From NCBI GenBank assembly GCA_038501625.1, contig JAZAYU010000360.1, positions 310,001-374,000 of the forward strand: 64,000 nt of DNA. The letters are read 5' to 3'. The DNA comes from Corbicula japonica (lineage: Eukaryota > Mollusca > Bivalvia > Venerida > Cyrenidae). Each line of letters opens with the position of its first letter. The stretch's first letter is position 1. The position numbers and the translations under genes were made by a program. Below the pieces are notes generated by a model that worked only from the letters and a program-made list of their open reading frames with translations, was not told where the DNA came from and made no database searches. Positions 23,077 through 34,790 of this stretch are shown piece by piece.

Positions 23077-26000
23077 ATGGCGTACACAGCAATACTCAGT
23101 CCGGTAAGTAGTTTAATTTACATATCAGATCGAATATCATTGGAAATAAGCTAACGTTTTTATTTTTTCAACTCCTGGTCGTCTTTCATATATTAATATC
23201 ATTTTCGTTTAGTCAGTTTTGGTATCCGGAATGTTTAAAATTAAATATTACTGAATTATTTCAGCTTTTTTTGCTTCGTTATTGAATGTGTTAAATGTTT
23301 AGTTAAAGTTTCTTATTCCATTTTAAGTTATTAATTAGCGATGGTTAAGGCATAGGTTGGCTGATCGGTTATCGTGCTACCGTACAAATAATCCAATAGT
23401 GTATGATTAATCAGTCACGTGACCGAAAACTTCATATGTATATGGTTTACTTAAAAATATTATCTCAATGTTCTCTTGAATAGTACTGACCATTGTAAAT
23501 ATATTAAATTCGCTTTCGTTTGCCCGCACCCCATTTTGGTTTTATAAACAAAGTGACTATATATCTGTACCAGTTTACCTATAATGAGTGACAGGCGTTA
23601 TCGGTACATGGTATGGGAGAGCGTAAGGTCGGCACTCGTCAAACCCTCTGTCACTATTACAGCTTCTTAATAAAGTGTATTGTTGCGGTGTTTCAGCAGA
23701 TTTTATTGTCGGTCATCCTGATGACCGACATATTATAATGGACCAAACTTGACCTTTGAAGGGTAACACCGGTTAACAGCGGCACCGGACGTGGTCATTT
23801 TAGACAAAGCCGCCCGTCTAGAGCTTCAGAATGCTATTCCGTTCCCCCTATTTGCAAGAAAAGTCTTCTAAATGTTGATGAAACAATATTTGGACGTTGT
23901 AGTAACATCAAATCAGAAACTGAGCTGATATATAACGACATGTTAAATTATATAAACGTACGTGTGTTGTATTTTCTACAGGGTGTAGAAATAATGTTAT
24001 GCGTCTTTTTTTAGAAAGTCACGTGATGCAACCTTCATAGCAAAATATTATTTGCTTATAAATTGAACTGATACTTTATTTGAATCAAAAACTGTTCAGG
24101 ATGATCCCATATATGAAATAGATTCGATCTGTTATATTGATTTTGTTGGTCAAAAGCAAGACATCGTTTATGTTTTTCTTAGAGACTAATGAATATCCGA
24201 CTTTGGCGGGAAAGGCTGTCTGTAAACAAAAGTTTACAAAAAGCTAGTCGGTCATTGGCATACACTTTTAACCAAAATGTATTCCAAAATCTAGAGTTCA
24301 ACAAAAAAATTTGTCACTGTCCTAGTAAGGAAGGATGAGCAGCCTGACTGGGACTCAAATTATTAATATTCTGATCTTCAACAATTTCGTTAGAATGCTG
24401 AACTTCAACATGTAATATTGCTAGTTCTCGCACATTCTCCTGTTTTTGTTTGTTTGTTTTAATGATGTCAATTTCAGTGTATGCCATGTTAGATGACATA
24501 ATGCGGGTTTCAAAAAAAAACTCATATCCATGCGTTGACTTTGAAAATTGATGAAAACTTCTACCCATGTGTTAACATTAAAAATTTTCTTTCTTGTGGT
24601 ATAAATCACCTAACATACGGTCGTGAAATAGTAGAGGCGTATAGCAAACGACAAGATGTTTTAAACAAGCATTTAGGAGGAAACGAATGCTCAGAACTTT
24701 GCTTAATTGTCAAAATATTGTCTTTTAAAGAGAGATTTTGCTTTTTTGCGCTTTCCAGTGCAAATGTTGCGAATGTTCTCAGAAGTTAACGGAAGTTTAG
24801 CGAAGTGAGGTGATCATTGTTTCAAGTAGAAAAAGGGATCAGCGATTTTGCAATTTGTTTGCGATTTCCAGTGCAATTTCGGTGAACGTTCTCAGAAGAT
24901 ACCGGAGGTTTAGCGAATGTGACACGACCATTGTTTAAAGTAAACATAGGAGATCAGCATGGGCAATATTTTTATCTAATATCACAAACGTAGTCAATGG
25001 GGCGGCGGTACGCTAAAAGACAGTCATCAATACGCTCAAATAGCTGCGGACGACAGAGATAAACGACTAGGATGGCCACAGGAGGTTAATTGCACTTTAT
25101 GATAATACGTTCAGCGTGAAAGCATCAATAACGATTTTGTTTATTGAACTTGTCTAATATCAATGTATAGGATAAATGGCGACACGTTACCTCAGTTACA
25201 AGTACTTCGTTAGTCAAGTTTGTTGAAAAATCATTTCAATCCATAATTACAAATGTAGTTGTTATCAGATAATCAACCTCACAATTTTGCATTTCACGAG
25301 CGCACTATTGAAATAACCCGAGCTGCGAGTGTTCAAACCTAGTTGGTTTAATGACTACCCATCTCTTCATTAGTTATGAACATTACATTTTATCTTTTAT
25401 TCGCAATTACTCATTCAGAGAGACATTTATATACATGTATTATGCTCTTTCTCAAAGATTTGCATAAAAGTGCCTAGTTTTGAGCTTGTTGCACAAAAAC
25501 TGCCATGGTTTTTTTTAGATCTATCTATTTCCCTGTCCTTTTGATATCCAAGTTGGAGCACTAATTACGATGCGGTATTTTATGTTTTTGATATGCTTAA
25601 AAGTCTTTAACAGGCCCAATGAAACCGAGCCTGCAATATTTTCACATTTTTCGTCTTCGGTGGTTTTCAAAGTGACCTTTTCATCTATTTTAAGAAAACA
25701 AAACTTTTAACGATTGTTTTAAAAAAGAAACTTGGTAACCATTCTATACGTGCATCTGTATTTTTATCATTTAAATTTTAACTATTTATTTTATGTTACA
25801 AAACTTCCGCCGCCATAATATTCAAAACTTGCCCTTGAATATATATATGCATTATTAACGAAATACGAATTGATTTATTTTGATTCCCTTATTCCCTCTC
25901 AAAACCGCAGCTATCCATGCGTTCCCTTCTTGGGGTCTATAGTGAACAGTTGGACTCGTCGCAGTTGCAATCCAAATTGAGTTTAACTTGTAAAAGATTT

Positions 26001-28268
26001 CCGGGGATACCCCTGGCCCCAATGTCTGCTTCCCCATACACATGCAATATAACGGATCTGAATTCGGTCTTGGGATACTAAACAATAAAATTATTTTGAC
26101 AAGTACAGTAAGGTAGACAACACAAGCACTATCATTTCTATGTAAGGGCGATCTACTAGAATATACTGCAAGCAATGCAAAACCAGCCTTTAAAGTAGAG
26201 AAATAGTTGTGAAGAATTTTCAGAACAGTGGCATAACGACAATTTCTTTGATGATAGATTAATTTAAATACAAATAGTGCTTCTTGAGTTTCTGTGATAG
26301 TTTCAGAGAAAATCGTTCAAACAAAAACAAAAGATATGAGCAGCATAAAGCTTAAGTGAAAGTTATAAATGCATCAGCATCCTAATTTATTGTTTACTGT
26401 CTTCTAACGCTCGTCAACTTCAAGTTTGACGAGATCTGCTAAACAAACTAAAACTACACTTTATGAATGTTGGTAATGAATACTGAATATTATAAGCATG
26501 GCTTTTCTCTCAATGTACAACTAAGTATCGACTGCGGAAAGTTCTATGGTACCTCTTTGAGCATTCGCGTTAATGTAACATATTCATGAGATTCGCTGGT
26601 GCTGAAAGAACGTTATTATTTGTACACGTCCTGAATAAAATAATAAATTACGTCTACTAGAGACATGATTATTTATATTGTTGCCTTTTGCCGGTGCACG
26701 TCTTCTTCATGTTTCAATAAATCAAACATCAGCCGTTCAACTTTGTTTGCATGCTTTAAAGTAACAGAATTGTACAATGTTTATATGTTCTCTTGTTTAT
26801 GTTTTGTACATACAGAGAAATGTAAATGGAAATAAACTTGAAAATTGAAACCTCAACTAAATTCAAAAATAGTTTGTCAGATACAGTCTGTGTGACATTG
26901 ATCGACAGAAAACTGCCCATATCATTGACTTCCATTGGTCCAAAAGTAAATACAAGCACGAATACATACCTACTTATTCTATTAATTTATTTGCTAATGA
27001 CCGACTAGCTTTTTGGAAAGCTAAAACTTGTGTTATCTAGCTTCGTTATCGAAAAATATTGTATCATAAGAGATGATGTACAATTTTATTATTTCAGATT
27101 TCCTAATACATGGCTCCAATAAGGATCAAAGGGCCTTATCATGTCTGTTAATGGTTTGATCCTTTTCACGAAACATTCTGTATTATAAGCGATGATGTAC
27201 AATGTTGTTATTTTAGAGTCCCCAATACAGATTTCCAATAAGGGTCGAAGGGACAAAATCAGGCCTTGTAATGTCTGCTACTGCTATTCCATTTCCTGAT
27301 GCCAACAGGTTTGAATTATTTGTGCTGATTTAAAAATTAAAACTATTGCTTTAATTTAAACCACCTAGACACAAAAAACAAGTATTACTTAGACTTTGTG
27401 GATACCGTGCTTCCACAAAAGTGAAATTCATTTATTGTAATAAACATGATACGCACTATGACAATACTTATACTTTATGCTGAGTTAGTAGTGTTTAACC
27501 AACAACGTTTATTTGAATATTATAACTGTTTTTCTTTAGGATGACTTTCGAACTTCTGTTTGGAAAAGAGATTGCATTGCACTTTGACATCCGGTTCAAT
27601 TTTATTGGTGATACTAACACCGTTGTACTCAACACATTTCATAATGGTAAATGGGGGAAGGAGCAAAGACCGTCGGGTTTTCCTTTCAAGCATGGGACAA
27701 TATTTCATATGAAGATAAAGGCTGGAGAAAAAGGATTTCATGTAAGTATAAACAAACTAAGGGAGATTGAATGTTTAACTATGACGTCACAAGAATATTC
27801 AAGATGCTTAGTGTCTTGTTTTTTTTAATAATGTTATTTAATTATAAAAGTTGTAATGTTCACACGAATCAACTGTAATTGTGAAATATTTGTAAACAGT
27901 ACTTATGCAGACAGCAAAAATTTAGGTATCAATCTGCATGTTTAGATATGTAGTTAAAATATTTGTTTTACTGTCTGATAAGAGAATTAAATAAATCCGT
28001 TGTCTGTTATTGAGGACTTCATCATTTGCTATAATAATGCATTTACTCAGTATGTTGGTTTTCTCTTATCTTTAGATGAATAGTATAATGAAATAACCAT
28101 ATTGGTGTTTTGGTATAACGCTGTTTATTTTTTCAGATTTTTGTTAACCGTCAGCACTATGTCGATTATAGTTACTCACATATTCCTGCTGATGTTTTGA
28201 GTAAGATCAGCGAACTGCACATCTACGGTGGTCTTCGTATCTATTCTATGAAGTACAATGGCTTTTGA
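23077..28268 (+). CDS. Galectin B, single-CRD (proto-type), four coding exons, 150 aa
   Basis: Exons: 23077-23103 (MAYTAILSP), 27217-27308 (SPQYRFPIRVEG...), 27540-27741 (MTFELLFGKEI...), 28137-28268 (IFVNRQHYVDY..., stop TGA). All introns are GT-AG with phases 0, 2, 0, identical to galectin A. The sugar-binding signature is largely present: H54, R58, N71, W78, E81 and R83 are kept, in the order HFDIRF...VVLNT...WGKEQR, followed by FPF. The usual HFNPR asparagine is D56 and the second histidine is I62. Binding of beta-galactosides is therefore likely but possibly altered. No signal peptide. A TATA box lies upstream and AATAAA downstream. Intron 1 is 4.1 kb and carries a dead second copy of exon 2. 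The family acts as glycan-binding lectins in immunity, agglutination and sensing of ruptured vesicles. Confidence 0.93.
23414..23423. promoter_or_regulatory. Perfect GTCACGTGAC palindrome in galectin B intron 1
   Basis: Matches the CLEAR-type E-box recognised by TFEB/MITF proteins in animals. It is about 340 bases downstream of the ATG. A second TCACGTGA is at 24019-24026. Confidence 0.35.
23707..23730. other. Perfect 11-bp stem palindrome
   Basis: TGTCGGTCATC and GATGACCGACA separated by CT, within galectin B intron 1. It could be a binding site or a hairpin; no function is assigned. Confidence 0.5.
24019..24026. promoter_or_regulatory. TCACGTGA E-box in galectin B intron 1
   Basis: Palindromic E-box in the context AAGTCACGTGATGC. 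See the site at 23414. Confidence 0.25.
24739..24965 (+). repeat. Tandem duplication, two ~110-bp units
   Basis: GCTTTCCAGTGCAAATGTTG...GTTCTCAGAAGTTAACGGAAG...TTTAGCGAA...GGGATCAGC repeats as GATTTCCAGTGCAATTTCGG...GTTCTCAGAAGATACCGGAGG...TTTAGCGAA...GAGATCAGC. It lies in galectin B intron 1. Confidence 0.75.
25610..25680 (+). repeat. Second copy of the AACAGGCTCAATCAAACCGAGCC repeat
   Basis: Reads AACAGGCCCAATGAAACC, GAGCCTGCAATATTTTC and CGTCTTCGGTGGTTTTCA, matching 20405-20480. Confidence 0.65.
27058..27180 (+). pseudogene. Dead tandem duplicate of galectin B exon 2
   Basis: The segment repeats the stretch leading into and through exon 2 at a spacing of about 119 bases: GATGATGTACAAT, a pyrimidine acceptor ending TTTCAG, then CCTAATACATGGCTCCAATAAGG compared with CCCAATACAGATTTCCAATAAGG. 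The copy has a stop at its third codon, lacks part of the middle and has no donor at the matching place. It should be skipped by splicing. Confidence 0.8.
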
Positions 28269-28400
28269 TCATGATGATGTGAAGGTTTTAGTGCTTAGGC
28301 TAAATGATTTGAACACTTACAGAAAAGTTAACTTTATTCCTGGTTCGCTTTTGTATAAGACTAACATATCTTTACAATGTGTCAGCTATATTGTTTTGTA

Positions 28401-28406
28401 AATAAA
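28401..28406 (+). promoter_or_regulatory. Poly(A) signal of galectin B
   Basis: AATAAA, 132 bases after the stop codon, a normal spacing for a short 3' UTR. Confidence 0.55.
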
Positions 28407-28409
28407 ATA

Positions 28410-29480
28410 TTGAGGTAACAATGTACAAAATGAAATTTGGCTTGCATTTTGAATAGTTTAAATGAATATTTTCTTGCATTTTGAATAGTTCAATGTTTCT
28501 AAAATCGTATATTAATTGTAAATGGTATTAATGGGCCGTCATCAGATCTAACATTTTGACAGTGAGATTGGTCGTGTATTTCAAATGTCAAAATCAAACA
28601 CTTTTCTCTCAAATCAATAACAAATAATGGACTACAATATCAACTTAAAAGTTCCCTCTAGTGCCAACCAGTTTTTTTTTCAAAACAGCCTTTAAAACAT
28701 TAAATTTAATGAATTTCGAAACACTGCACAAATACCATCACATAAGATGCGTTTGCTTTTGTGGTGAGAATAAATTGTCCTCAAGGTAGATATGGTGTTT
28801 ATAATATGCATGCATTTTGCCATTTGGTAAGTGACCACATGAGAGAATGTGAAATGTTTGAAAAACGTAGGCAATAAAACTTTCAAAATCATCTTCAATA
28901 GTATAATTGTCCTTGCAATAAACCACTTAATATTTTCCAAAGTTGGAATGATGCAAACATACAATCATGTTTCATGACGAAACGTATTTTGTAATTTGTT
29001 TGACTAATAGGAGTTTTCAAGATTAATTTTCTTCGATCGGGTGTCAACACCAGTCATGTGAAAATATTAAAGATTAATTATTTTCATTTTAACGTTGTTT
29101 CAGAACGGCAAACATGTTAACATTTTCCTTTTTATTGCGTGTATTTATCCGCTTCAACGGATAGTAATTCTCTCGTGAAATAGTCTTCTCAAGATAATAC
29201 CTACAATTGATTGGTCAAATGTATGGCATCGAAAGTTTTGGTTTTTATTACAAACCAACTTTCCCTCAGTCCCTTTGGTACATTTCAGTCCTTGTTGAGA
29301 GCACATGCAATCCACTGATTGACAGAAATGTATGTTACAGCATCAATGTAATAGAGATTAAAACCGGCATCAATTTCTCCAAATTCTCGAAATTTACATA
29401 TGTCTTTGTTGAGATACTGCATAGTGGCTACACCGGTATGATATGAAATATTGTAACAAGTCGGATTACAATATTGATGA
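28410..29480. other. Intergenic DNA, no gene recognised
   Basis: Contains the minus-strand frame 28692-28964, with a phrase (HILSCGHLPNGKMHAYY) that looks less random than its neighbours. I cannot assign it; a decayed transposon protein is possible. Confidence 0.35.
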
Positions 29481-29484
29481 ATTG

Positions 29485-29620
29485 TCCTTGCTGTGCTGTA
29501 AAGCACTGTTTAGATTGTATGTTAACATCCACCAACTGGCAGGTCCAGGAGCGGACGGCAGAATTAGGAGCAGACACGGTAAGTTTCTGCATATTTGACA
29601 GCAGTGTAAGTAAAGCACAG
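29485..29620 (-). repeat. Repeat fragment shared in inverse orientation with 46845-46945
   Basis: Read on the minus strand: GCTGTCAAATATGCAGAAAC, then CCGTGTCTGCTCCTAATTCT and GCCGTCCGCTCCTGGACC. The plus strand at 46852-46940 gives the same order. The minus-strand frame 29466-29777 spans it and is probably repeat-derived. Confidence 0.65.
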
Positions 29621-31250
29621 ACAGACTTTTTATTAATTCGCTAGGGCTTAGTGATAAGAGCTGGGCTCTAGATTTGGGCAACTCTATAGAGCAGAAAGGA
29701 ATTGGCGACGACCAGGACCTGACATTATCGAGTACTGTACGGAGTACATCTTTCTGATTGTTTCTAAGCACAACCATTAAGTCATAAACATATTGGCGTC
29801 AATGTCACTTACATGTGTACCAATATCCATACATTTATCATGTTTATCAACGAACATAATGTTTAATGTATATTATTAATATAATAGCTACAAACTGACC
29901 TCATAGCCACATCTCACCAATTGTTTTATGTGTATTACAAATGTACGTATGCGCATGTGTTGCGTACATATGCATGTCTCTGTGTGTCTCAATTAACGTT
30001 TAGGCGCTATTTCACTTAAACATCTTTAGAACTTCTTGAGTTGACGAAGGATCAACGTTTTCTATTTTTAGTAACATGACATTTGAGGTAGTCTACAGTT
30101 CTCAGAATTTCTTTTACATATAAGTCATCATGAAAAAGAACACAGTATTATTTTAAGTTACAGTAAACCGGTAGGGTTCTTATAATCTTAATTATGAGGA
30201 AATTAATTTGCCACAATATAAGTACTTGTATAAATACAGTAATACAATACAATTTCATAAAAATAACATTCATTCCTAATCATACTAATTTATTTCGTCA
30301 TGTCAAACGTTATGAGCAACATGCGATATGTTCACTTATACTGAAGATTCGGATTCATAATCTTATATTTTAATATGCATAATGACAATTCATTTCGAAG
30401 CAAAATCCCGAAAAGCATTGTTGAATCAAGGGTGTTTTGAGTTATGCATACAGACACATACATGTTAACATAGCAAATATTTGATTATACTATGGAAAAG
30501 CATATTAATATAATTATGAGAAAGCAAAACAGCACATTTATTCAGTATGTCGTAAAATGTATATTAATATAATTATAATGCCATCCACACTAATTGACAT
30601 ACTGCATAGTTAAAAATTAGCATAATGCCATTAAGGGAGGTAATTGAAACTGACAGATAACAACCTTCAAGTTCTAGTTGTCTGACAATCAGAAGACCTC
30701 AGACAATATATACTAGCGGGTACTTATTGACTAATTTATCCGTTATAAATAATGTTATTTTATCTTATTTTATATTAATATGTCATTGTGTACACATCGG
30801 TCACGTGAAGATGAGTTTGATTTCGTGACATCTTTTTATACATGTTGAACTAATTATACCCTAATCGGATTTTTTGAAAATTTGTATATCTCAGGTTGGC
30901 GAGACTACGTCAAGCGCACTTTGCTGAGGGGTACAATGTACACAGGTTCGTGTTTTTTAAAAGATAATGTAAAAAAGTTTTGGTTGGATTTTCAGCACAG
31001 GACATAAAAATCAGGTCTCATAATTCTACCAAGCTGCATGCCTCGTCATTCTATCATGCTCACTGGTCTGACAGACTGTCGAAACACTATAATCTCGACC
31101 AACACGACAAGAAACCGATGAATCACTATTGTGTCAAAAAATGACAACTGTACTATTTTTTCCGAGCAACAGTAAATGCAAGATTAATACGTGTGTAACC
31201 GTACCCTACCTTATGATTATTGTTTAACTTTAAAGGTGATTAGATAATTT
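29621..31250. other. Intergenic DNA, nothing recognised
   Basis: Very A+T-rich, with two loosely similar TATTAATATAATTATAA stretches near 30500 and 30570 and a TCACGTGA at 30801. No exon seen. Confidence 0.4.
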
Positions 31251-31254
31251 TTTA

Positions 31255-31705
31255 TCTTCCTCTGCTCCAAGGCGGTAACCCCTCTGGTCCTCATTTTTGT
31301 TAATTGTTTGTGATGTCTGTTTTGAAATTTGTCATTTTGTTTAGCTGAAGGGTGAGTTGGAGTCATTTCACCAAGACAACTTGTACTTGTTTATTTATAT
31401 GAGAACCTGTCGGGGTAAGTGTGAGGTTGGCGTTATCCCCAAATGTTCTCTTTTTTTGTAAATTGTTTGTGGCGTCCTATTTGAATTGACATACTTATAT
31501 CAAACATGCTTTCTCTTTCTCTTCCTCTCTTCTTTTCGGTGCCGGGGGATGCTGTGTTTTGTGAGTGTGGCGATTCCTGATATGCATATTTTACTTTTTA
31601 TAAACCATGATCTCTCTTCCTCTCTTCTTCTTGGCTGTGTGGGGAGGCTGTGTCTTCTGAATGTGGCATTTCCTGATATGCGTATTCTACTTTTTCCTTT
31701 AAAAA
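31255..31705 (+). mobile_element. 3'-tail copies of the Penelope-like element (two fragments)
   Basis: CAAGGCGGTAACCCCTCTGG at 31268, CACCAAGACAACTTGTAC at 31369, then two successive termini (TGATATGCATATTTTAC at 31577 and TGATATGCGTATTCTAC at 31674), each preceded by the CTCTTCTT...GGCTGTG segment. Confidence 0.8.
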
Positions 31706-32930
31706 CTTATCCTGACTAAACCGAGACATAGACTGCCAATAACAATACAGAAACTGTAAAATACTCTTTCAAGCTGTGTTGACACGGACACAGTAAGCAT
31801 GTTTGCAGCTAAAACGACCAAAGCATGCTTTTCAAAGAGTCGATGAAATCATTGGAGAAAAAGAACTATAGTTACTATTGCATTAAATATGAATTACAAT
31901 GATAAATGTCATATTCGGAAACAGACCATATTTCAATAAGACATCTAACACGTTTTATGTTTATCTGAATCTTAACTGCTGTAAATATCCTGGATCTTTA
32001 TTCTTAATTATACTTTTTTTTAGCTTAAGAGAAACACTTTAATATATGATGCACTCATACAGAACTGTATAGGTGAACGTATTGTTCTTTGTAAAGAAAC
32101 AAATAAATCAGTTAAACAGTGATGCTACAATGATTATTTCAACAAGCATGCATGACAATGTCAGACTTTTATTTTAAATATTATTGTTAAGAACTTTGTT
32201 CTAAACCCAAAACGCGGTTCTATTTATTGCTTAGTTTCATCTAGGTTAAATGTTTGAAAGTCGCTTTCAGAACGCATGCTGCATTGCAAATTGACATTAT
32301 CCGATTTCCTTTTCTGCTATCCATCTTACTTTTTTATCTTCGCTGCATTCACATTTCGCAGTAGTAAGGGCCAAGTAAACATAGATACAGTAATCTTCAA
32401 TAAGGGGCCTACTAACCTATTTACTCAAAGGACTATTGGACTAGGTGCTGGCTGCCTTACTGATTCTGAAGAGCACATTCTTTATCCGAATTGTCTTGAC
32501 AAGTACGATTTTAAAACAAACCGAGGGCAACCTGGGATGATGAAATGCTAGCGAATAGAACGCACAATGAATTTATTTCACTATGCCTAGCTTGTCAGCA
32601 GCAGGTAAAACAAAGCACCCCTTCCTGGAAAAAATCTCAACATCTAAGTGCAACAATTCCAAAGGATACTACAGCAAGTTGTAGATGGCAATCATACATG
32701 TACCTCTCTTTAATATGGAGATCCTTTCAAGACCAGAATGAATATTATTTATCTTGCCGACACCAGCAATTTTAAATATATATTCACATAATGTGAGATA
32801 ACCACTTATAAATTTTAACTTTCTGATACAAATTTAGCTGAGACTCTGCATGTTTTCGTTTTGTTGATCTTAAGTGTTTATCACAGTTCTTAGTATCCTT
32901 CTTCCATTTTATAATGTTTTATATAATCTG
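31706..32930. other. Upstream of the TRIM paralogue, no RING or B-box exon found
   Basis: I searched for a cysteine-rich exon like 9118-9492 and saw none. The frames at 32276-32551 and 32545-32775 have no zinc-ligand pattern. Confidence 0.4.
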
Positions 32931-33195
32931 CAGAAAGAAATATCAGGAAAGATCCCGACAGTTAAGCAGAACCTCACAAATCTGAAACAACGTTTAGATG
33001 ATATGAAAAAATCAAAACCCGTATCAACGGTATGATTGTTTTAACAGTGTTTCATCAATTTTTTCTCATCAGTAATCTGTTGTTTTAATTAAAACAGTTT
33101 TTGCATAACTGCTGGAATAAATAAAAATGTAATTCCAAGTCGTAAACAGTAACTATCATGTTTCTTTTGAGACTCTTATTCCAAAAGGTAGTTAA

Positions 33196-33850
33196 AGGCC
33201 CAATAAACTTGTCAAACAGCATATTTTTATTAACCTACACATTTTAGATTTCACCTGTATGCATAACAATACAAAAATAAACCTTATAATAAGGGAAGGG
33301 TATTATCTTATTGATTTGCAGCATGTTTTGCGGATCGTTTATCTTGTTTACAAAACGAACAGCGAATCTTTCCGAGCTGATTTTCGGCAACTCTCGGCAG
33401 GCGAAGGTCGCTAATAATGCAGAAGTGCATAAATTGATTACGTATTCCCCACTAAAAGCCGTTACCGGGATGGGTCGTATACCATTTACATCTGTCTTTG
33501 TTTGCCTTGTAATGAAGTTAAAACTATTTTTCCTCGTCTTTTTCTTTCCATGTTTGCATGATTTTGTGTTTACAACTTTTATGTGAATGACGTCACCGCG
33601 TTCTGCTTTCTTACGGCCCACGTACGGAAAAAACCGATAACTTTTCGCCGAGTGATTGTAAACATTGGTTAGTAATTGTGTGGGCTACAAAAATACTGTG
33701 ACGTTTTAATTCAGATCGGGTCTCAATGATTGGGGATTGTTTGTAAACATAAATATTCGGTCATTTATACTTTCTTTTGAAAAGGGTCAACGTGGTTAAA
33801 TAATTTTCACAATGAAAAAAAAACAACGTTTTGACAAGTTTATTGGGCCT
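33196..33850. mobile_element. MITE with 25-bp terminal inverted repeats, TTAA target duplication
   Basis: Left end TTAA-AGGCCCAATAAACTTGTCAAA (from 33192), right end the reverse complement through GGGCCT-TTAA (to 33854). Both TTAA copies are intact, which points to a piggyBac-type mobilising enzyme. The frames inside (33244-33621 minus, 33311-33586 plus) show no transposase motif, so it is non-autonomous. It lies in the TRIM 2 remnant between its first two blocks. Confidence 0.85.
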
Positions 33851-34349
33851 TTAATGTACTGTTTGTTTTTCGATTCTGTAAATTAAACAATTTTATTAAA
33901 TGTGCAAAAATAAATTGTGTAATGTTGTTATATTTTATTCAAGGCCCTTATAGAGAAGACACGGAAATAATTCGTCGCTGATATGGCTTCATTACGCCTT
34001 GTACTGGACGATGTCAATAAGATAGGTCTTTGATGAGTTGGAACGAGTTACCACCGAACTTCAAACAAAAGAGCTTTCTCTGGAGAAGAAAATTGATACT
34101 TTACATACGGTTTTAGATCTTCATGAGAAAGTACAAAGCGACCCTGCGAAGTCAATAGAGGTTGTATGACACTTTTAAGTTTTGAACTCGAGAATTAACG
34201 CTAAACTTATTTCACACTTTGGCAGTGTATACTTCTTTAAAACCAGCAGCCGTTTTATAATTTTCATACATGTAATTTATTAGTCCGTACCGATTTACCG
34301 AGGGATGGGGCTGTTGGATTGCTCTTCGTCATTCCGTCACTCACTCAGT

Positions 34350-34790
34350 CCGTCAGTTATTCCGTCTGTTCACTTTTTATGTTCTGACTATATTTCAGTT
34401 ATGTATAGTTAGATTTTAAAATAAGAAATGTTCCCCTTTGTGAGACGGAGTGCCGCGTATATAAATCATGACTATACCTTTAAGGTCAATGTTACGCATA
34501 GAATTTTGATGTAAAAATTGTAACAAAATTCCTTTGTTCGCAACAGTTTCAGTCATTTATAGGGGGTTTACAAAATCACCAAAAATGTTCCCCTATATGA
34601 GACAGTTGTCGCGTATATGAATCTTAACCCTACCTTAAAGGTCAAGATCCACATAGACTTTTAATGTCAATAATTGTTCCAAATTCCTTTTCCAAGACCA
34701 TATTTCGGTCATTTATTTGGGGATTTTAAAATAACTTATCACAAATCTTATTCTTGGTTAAACGGAGTGTCACACATTGACTTTGGTTCA
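34350..34790 (+). repeat. ~150-bp tandem repeats, three diverged units
   Basis: The order TTTCAGTTATGTATAG, AAATGTTCCCCTTTGTGAGAC, GCCGCGTATATAAATC, TACCTTTAAGGTCAATG recurs with changes near 34540 and 34690. Confidence 0.65.

Noticed and set aside
25855..26175. 106-codon minus-strand frame in galectin B intron 1 as a gene
   Set aside because: No recognisable motif or splice context, and part of it resembles a second non-coding locus.
32276..32775. Possible RING/B-box exon of TRIM 2
   Set aside because: Neither frame has the spaced Cys/His ligands of a RING or B-box, and no acceptor with the right phase was found.
33244..33621. 125-codon minus frame and 91-codon plus frame as transposase
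   Set aside because: No DDE-type or zinc-finger pattern; the element is too short and appears non-autonomous.
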